This document shows positions 62,016-64,000 of a DNA stretch of 64,000 bases, in pieces. The notes beneath the pieces are model-generated. The model saw nothing but the letters and a program-made list of their open reading frames with translations. It did not search any database and was not told the DNA's origin. The translations under genes and the position numbers were made by a program. This stretch comes from an uncultured Roseivirga sp. (lineage in GTDB: Bacteria > Bacteroidota > Bacteroidia > Cytophagales > Cyclobacteriaceae): positions 124,001 to 188,000 of the forward strand of contig CANLOY010000003.1 in the NCBI GenBank assembly GCA_947493005.1, read 5' to 3'. Numbering within the stretch: the stretch's first letter is position 1; each line of letters begins with the position of its first letter.

Positions 62016-62435
62016 CTAAATCGCTAACCAGAAGATGATATCGACTCTGCGATTTTTCCTCCTTCCCTCCCATGTACTGTTATCGTAAATGGGATTAAAA
62101 AGTCCAAAATCCTTAATTTCAATCACTTCTTTTTTGACCTTCTTGTTTAAAAGTAATTCGTCTATAACAGACTCACTTCGCATTTCGCTTAACCATTCAT
62201 TGTATTCTTTGCCTCCAATATTGTCAGTATGGCTATGTACGGTTATTACAAAGTTGTGAATATTGGGAATGGAATCCAGAAAGTGCTGTAATTGCTCTGA
62301 TTGTCTTTTGCTTACATAGAAACTTCCTCCTCCAAAATAGATGCTCTGAACATGAGACGGTTCTCCAAAATCCTGGGTCTTCCCAACCTGAGGGAAAAGA
62401 AGTGTCAGACTAATGAGAAGGACAAATATGCGCAT
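62016..62435 (-). CDS. OmpA-domain periplasmic protein
   Basis: A 139-residue protein: signal peptide (ending VGKTQD) and a single OmpA-like domain with 'SIYFGGGSFYVSKRQSEQLQ', 'VITVHSHTDNIGGKEYNEWL' and 'GRRKNRRVDIIF', including the Asp and Arg that bind diaminopimelate of peptidoglycan. No barrel or lipobox, so it seems to be a free periplasmic peptidoglycan-binding protein. Confidence 0.88.
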   Translation of the reverse strand: MRIFVLLISLTLLFPQVGKTQDFGEPSHVQSIYFGGGSFYVSKRQSEQLQHFLDSIPNIHNFVITVHSHTDNIGGKEYNEWLSEMRSESVIDELLLNKKVKKEVIEIKDFGLFNPIYDNSTWEGRRKNRRVDIIFWLAI

Positions 62436-62601
62436 CAGACTTAATTTACATCATATCAACGAATTAGGTGAACAATCGGTTATGGAAAAGTCTCTGTGCA
62501 TCACGATTTTGTGATAAACGGGCAATTTGGATGACTTCTCATTAATGGATAACCTCAAAAGGAATTACTTCAATTTAAACAGGAGAGATCACTACGAAGG
62601 A

Positions 62602-62663
62602 GTATGACGAAGTAATCCTCTTATTGTGAAAAGTGGAGATTGCTTCACTGCGTTCGCAAAGAC
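62602..62663. repeat. decayed palindromic repeat
   Basis: GTATGACGAAGTAATCCTC on the left and GGAGATTGCTTCACTGCG then TTCGCAAAGACG on the right. The right part is close to GGAGATTGCTTCGATCG in the repeat at 38718-38792, but both ends are mutated. Confidence 0.45.
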
Positions 62664-62724
62664 GTGCTGATTTCCTCTTTCCTCAACTACCTCTCAACTC
62701 GTACTTACAACAAAGAAACCTGAG

Positions 62725-62829
62725 ACGTCTCTGCGAGGAAACATGACGCCCCGAAGTTTCGGGGCAGTCCCCTCCTATCAAAGATTTGTAGCAAAGGCAG
62801 GAGATTGCTTCAAGATGTTTGCAGTGACG
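62725..62829. repeat. GTCATTC-related palindromic repeat with strong inner hairpin
   Basis: Left end ACGTCTCTGCGAGGAAACATGA and right end GTTTGCAGTGACG are inverted with mismatches. Inside, GCCCCGAA (62748-62755) and TTCGGGGC (62758-62765) form a perfect hairpin. GGAGATTGCTTC in the right half is shared with the copy at 38718. Confidence 0.55.
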
Positions 62830-62960
62830 TACTAATATGGTTCATCGTTAACTAACTCAAAATAGTTTGAATGTAGAAACCGCGTGCTACTTCTCTTTAT
62901 TTGTAAAGATGTATCTTTCCAATTACACAGTTTATAAGAGTTTTAAGTCCAAAGAATATT

Positions 62961-63671
62961 ATGGATAAAAGGGTTTTTGATACTCCATCAGATACAGCAA
63001 GAGGCTTTGCCGAGTATTTACTGAAACAACATAAGCAAAAGGAAAAACTGAACATTGCCCTCTCGGGTGGTTCTACCCCGAAACTACTTTTCAACTTGCT
63101 TGCAACGGAATATCAAGACCAATTCGATTGGTCAAAGCTGCATTTTTACTGGGGAGATGAACGCTGTGTTCCTCCTACAAGTACGGAAAGCAATTATAAA
63201 ATGACCAATGACTTACTACTCTCCAAAGTGGAGATACCTGAAAGTAACATACACAGAGTCTTAGGAGAAAACGATCCTGAACAAGAAGCTGATCGCTATG
63301 CGAAAGAAATTGCAGAGCAATTGCCCTCACTGAAGGGAATTCCCCGGTTTGACATTATTATTCTTGGAATGGGTGAAGATGGACATACAGCTTCTATTTT
63401 CCCACACGAAATAGAACTTATAAAGGATAGCAGAGTTTGTGCTGTGGGTACAAACCCTGATTCAGGTCAAAAGCGTGTTACCTTAACCGGTTCTACAATC
63501 AATAATGCCGCCTCCGTTTGCTTTCTGGTAACTGGAAAAGGAAAGGCTGAAAAGGTTGATGAGATATTCAATACAAAAGGATTGTATCTGGATTACCCGG
63601 CAAGCCACATCTCTCCTACTCATGGTGACCTAATTTGGTTTATGGACGTTGATTCATTAACAAATGTTTAA
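62961..63671 (+). CDS. pgl: 6-phosphogluconolactonase
   Basis: A 236-residue DevB/SOL-type protein with 'NIALSGGSTPKLLFNLL', 'HFYWGDERCVPPTSTESNY' and 'FDIIILGMGEDGHTASIFP', the diagnostic motifs of the family. It hydrolyses 6-phosphogluconolactone in the oxidative pentose phosphate pathway. No zwf or gnd gene is in the window; they could lie to the right only beyond the ArsR gene. Confidence 0.94.
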   Translation: MDKRVFDTPSDTARGFAEYLLKQHKQKEKLNIALSGGSTPKLLFNLLATEYQDQFDWSKLHFYWGDERCVPPTSTESNYKMTNDLLLSKVEIPESNIHRVLGENDPEQEADRYAKEIAEQLPSLKGIPRFDIIILGMGEDGHTASIFPHEIELIKDSRVCAVGTNPDSGQKRVTLTGSTINNAASVCFLVTGKGKAEKVDEIFNTKGLYLDYPASHISPTHGDLIWFMDVDSLTNV

Positions 63672-63678
63672 TAATATA

Positions 63679-63708
63679 TTCATATATAAATATGAACATT
63701 AAATGTTA
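63679..63708. other. AT-rich inverted repeats after pgl
   Basis: TTCATAT (63679-63685) and ATATGAA (63690-63696) are inverted around four bases, and AACATTAAATGTT (63696-63708) is a second palindrome. No U-tract follows, so these look more like protein-binding sites than a terminator. Confidence 0.3.
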
Positions 63709-63776
63709 TTAACATATTTAAACATGTTAATTGTTTCATGTTTAAAAATCACACATAAGACTTCATGATGAATATT

Positions 63777-63800
63777 ATTCATCGTAATATTGCGATGAAT
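63777..63800. promoter_or_regulatory. ArsR-type operator, 24-bp near-perfect palindrome
   Basis: ATTCATCGTAAT followed by ATTGCGATGAAT: the two halves are reverse complements except at one position. It ends directly before the ATG at 63801. ArsR-family repressors bind such AT-rich palindromes with CG steps, so this is probably the autoregulatory site. Confidence 0.6.
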
Positions 63801-64000
63801 ATGGGATTGACTAAAACCAACCTCTTCAACACGGAGCAAAATGACCTGGCCATTTTGAGCAAGGCTCTGGCTCATCCTGCTCGAATTGCCATACTTCAGC
63901 ACCTTTCTAAGGCCAATAGTTGTATTAACAGTGATTTAGTACAGGAACTTGGATTGGCACAGGCCACAGTAAGTCAACACTTAAAGGCACTCAAGGATAT
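63801..64000 (+). CDS. ArsR-family transcriptional regulator, N-terminal part
   Basis: The frame starts [20 protein letters not shown] and is open to the window edge (66 codons). '[12 protein letters not shown]' and '[20 protein letters not shown]' are the winged helix-turn-helix of ArsR regulators. In-frame ATGs at 63765, 63768 and 63795 exist, but 63801 is preferred because it lies just after the operator palindrome and gives the usual N-terminus. Effector unknown, since the C-terminal ligand sites are outside the window. Confidence 0.82.
   Translation, partial: MGLTKTNLFNTEQNDLAILSKALAHPARIAILQHLSKANSCINSDLVQELGLAQATVSQHLKALKD

Larger units (their letters stand above)
62436..62960. other. 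525-bp intergenic region with decayed repeats
   Basis: No gene is seen. The middle (about 62.60-62.83 kb) holds fragments of GTCATTC/GAGATTGCTTC-type repeats described separately. The right 130 bp before pgl should hold its promoter; 'AATAGTTTGAATG' at about 62861 is a near match to TAnnTTTG but with wrong spacing. Confidence 0.6.

Noticed and set aside
63699-63902. Minus-strand open frame at the right edge
   Set aside because: The plus strand here encodes a clear ArsR helix-turn-helix with an operator before it.
1-64000. tRNA, rRNA or known riboswitch genes
   Set aside because: No cloverleaf with a TTCGAATC-like T loop and no recognisable riboswitch core was found by reading the gaps; a covariance-model search would be needed to exclude small RNAs.

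Overview
The window is AT-rich chromosomal DNA from a member of the Bacteroidota, most likely a marine-type Cytophagales (Roseivirga/Fulvivirga-like; genus not certain). The signs are an STN-domain TonB receptor behind a FecR-type anti-sigma gene, DUF3570/DUF4266/ApbE genes, LytTR regulators paired with LytS-type kinases, exported DinB-fold proteins, VPS10/sortilin-type propeller proteins, SufS/SufU, a SemiSWEET, and a TAnnTTTG-like -7 element. No tRNA, rRNA, CRISPR array, prophage or transposase gene was seen.

Layout. 1-2.9 kb: end of a fecR-like gene and its TonB-dependent receptor. 3.0-7.6 kb, minus strand: an envelope redox cluster running thioredoxin-like protein, ApbE flavin transferase, DUF4266 lipoprotein, DUF3570 barrel, Rieske protein and a 52-residue lipoprotein, followed by a lipoprotein with four PepSY-like repeats. 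8.1-23.2 kb, plus strand: a lone receiver protein and a Wzx/Wzy-type exopolysaccharide cluster (initiating sugar transferase, acyltransferase, TolC-like protein, chain-length protein, five glycosyltransferases, polymerase, flippase, methyltransferase, and a 44-residue membrane protein). 23.2-31.0 kb, minus strand: fatty-acid desaturase, DEAD-box helicase, PAS/GAF histidine kinase with a LytTR regulator, MtfA-like peptidase and SemiSWEET. 31.1-34.2 kb: DinB protein, an orphan protein resembling the N-terminus of IF-2, an M23 lipoprotein.

34.2-47.6 kb carries most of molybdenum cofactor synthesis: XdhC, MoaA, MoeA and MoaC on one side; MocA, MoeB-rhodanese, MoaD, MoaE, SufS and SufU in one minus-strand run on the other. 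SufS to rhodanese to MoaD is a plausible sulfur relay, and XdhC plus MocA points to a xanthine-dehydrogenase-family client that lies outside the window. Between the two halves are a beta-propeller protein, a GIY-YIG nuclease, a VOC protein, an AraC regulator, an exported intradiol dioxygenase-like protein and a LysE exporter. 47.7-58.7 kb: a 755-residue protein of unknown function, a second GIY-YIG nuclease, an NTF2-like protein, an M23 protein, ArgE-like deacetylase, YfcC transporter, a large VPS10 protein and a BaiN-type flavoprotein. 58.8-64 kb: LytS/LytTR pair, two DinB proteins, OmpA-like protein, 6-phosphogluconolactonase and the start of an ArsR regulator.

The most interesting non-genic signal is a family of palindromic repeats with GTCATTC...GAGTGAC ends. 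They cluster around both small GIY-YIG nuclease genes, which suggests a nuclease-plus-palindrome unit comparable in logic to REP/RAYT systems. Other candidates are a motif shared by leaders in the polysaccharide cluster, a 20-bp-period repeat upstream of the PAS kinase, a 15-bp inverted repeat touching the start of the receiver gene, and an ApbE-type flavinylation motif in the DUF3570 protein.
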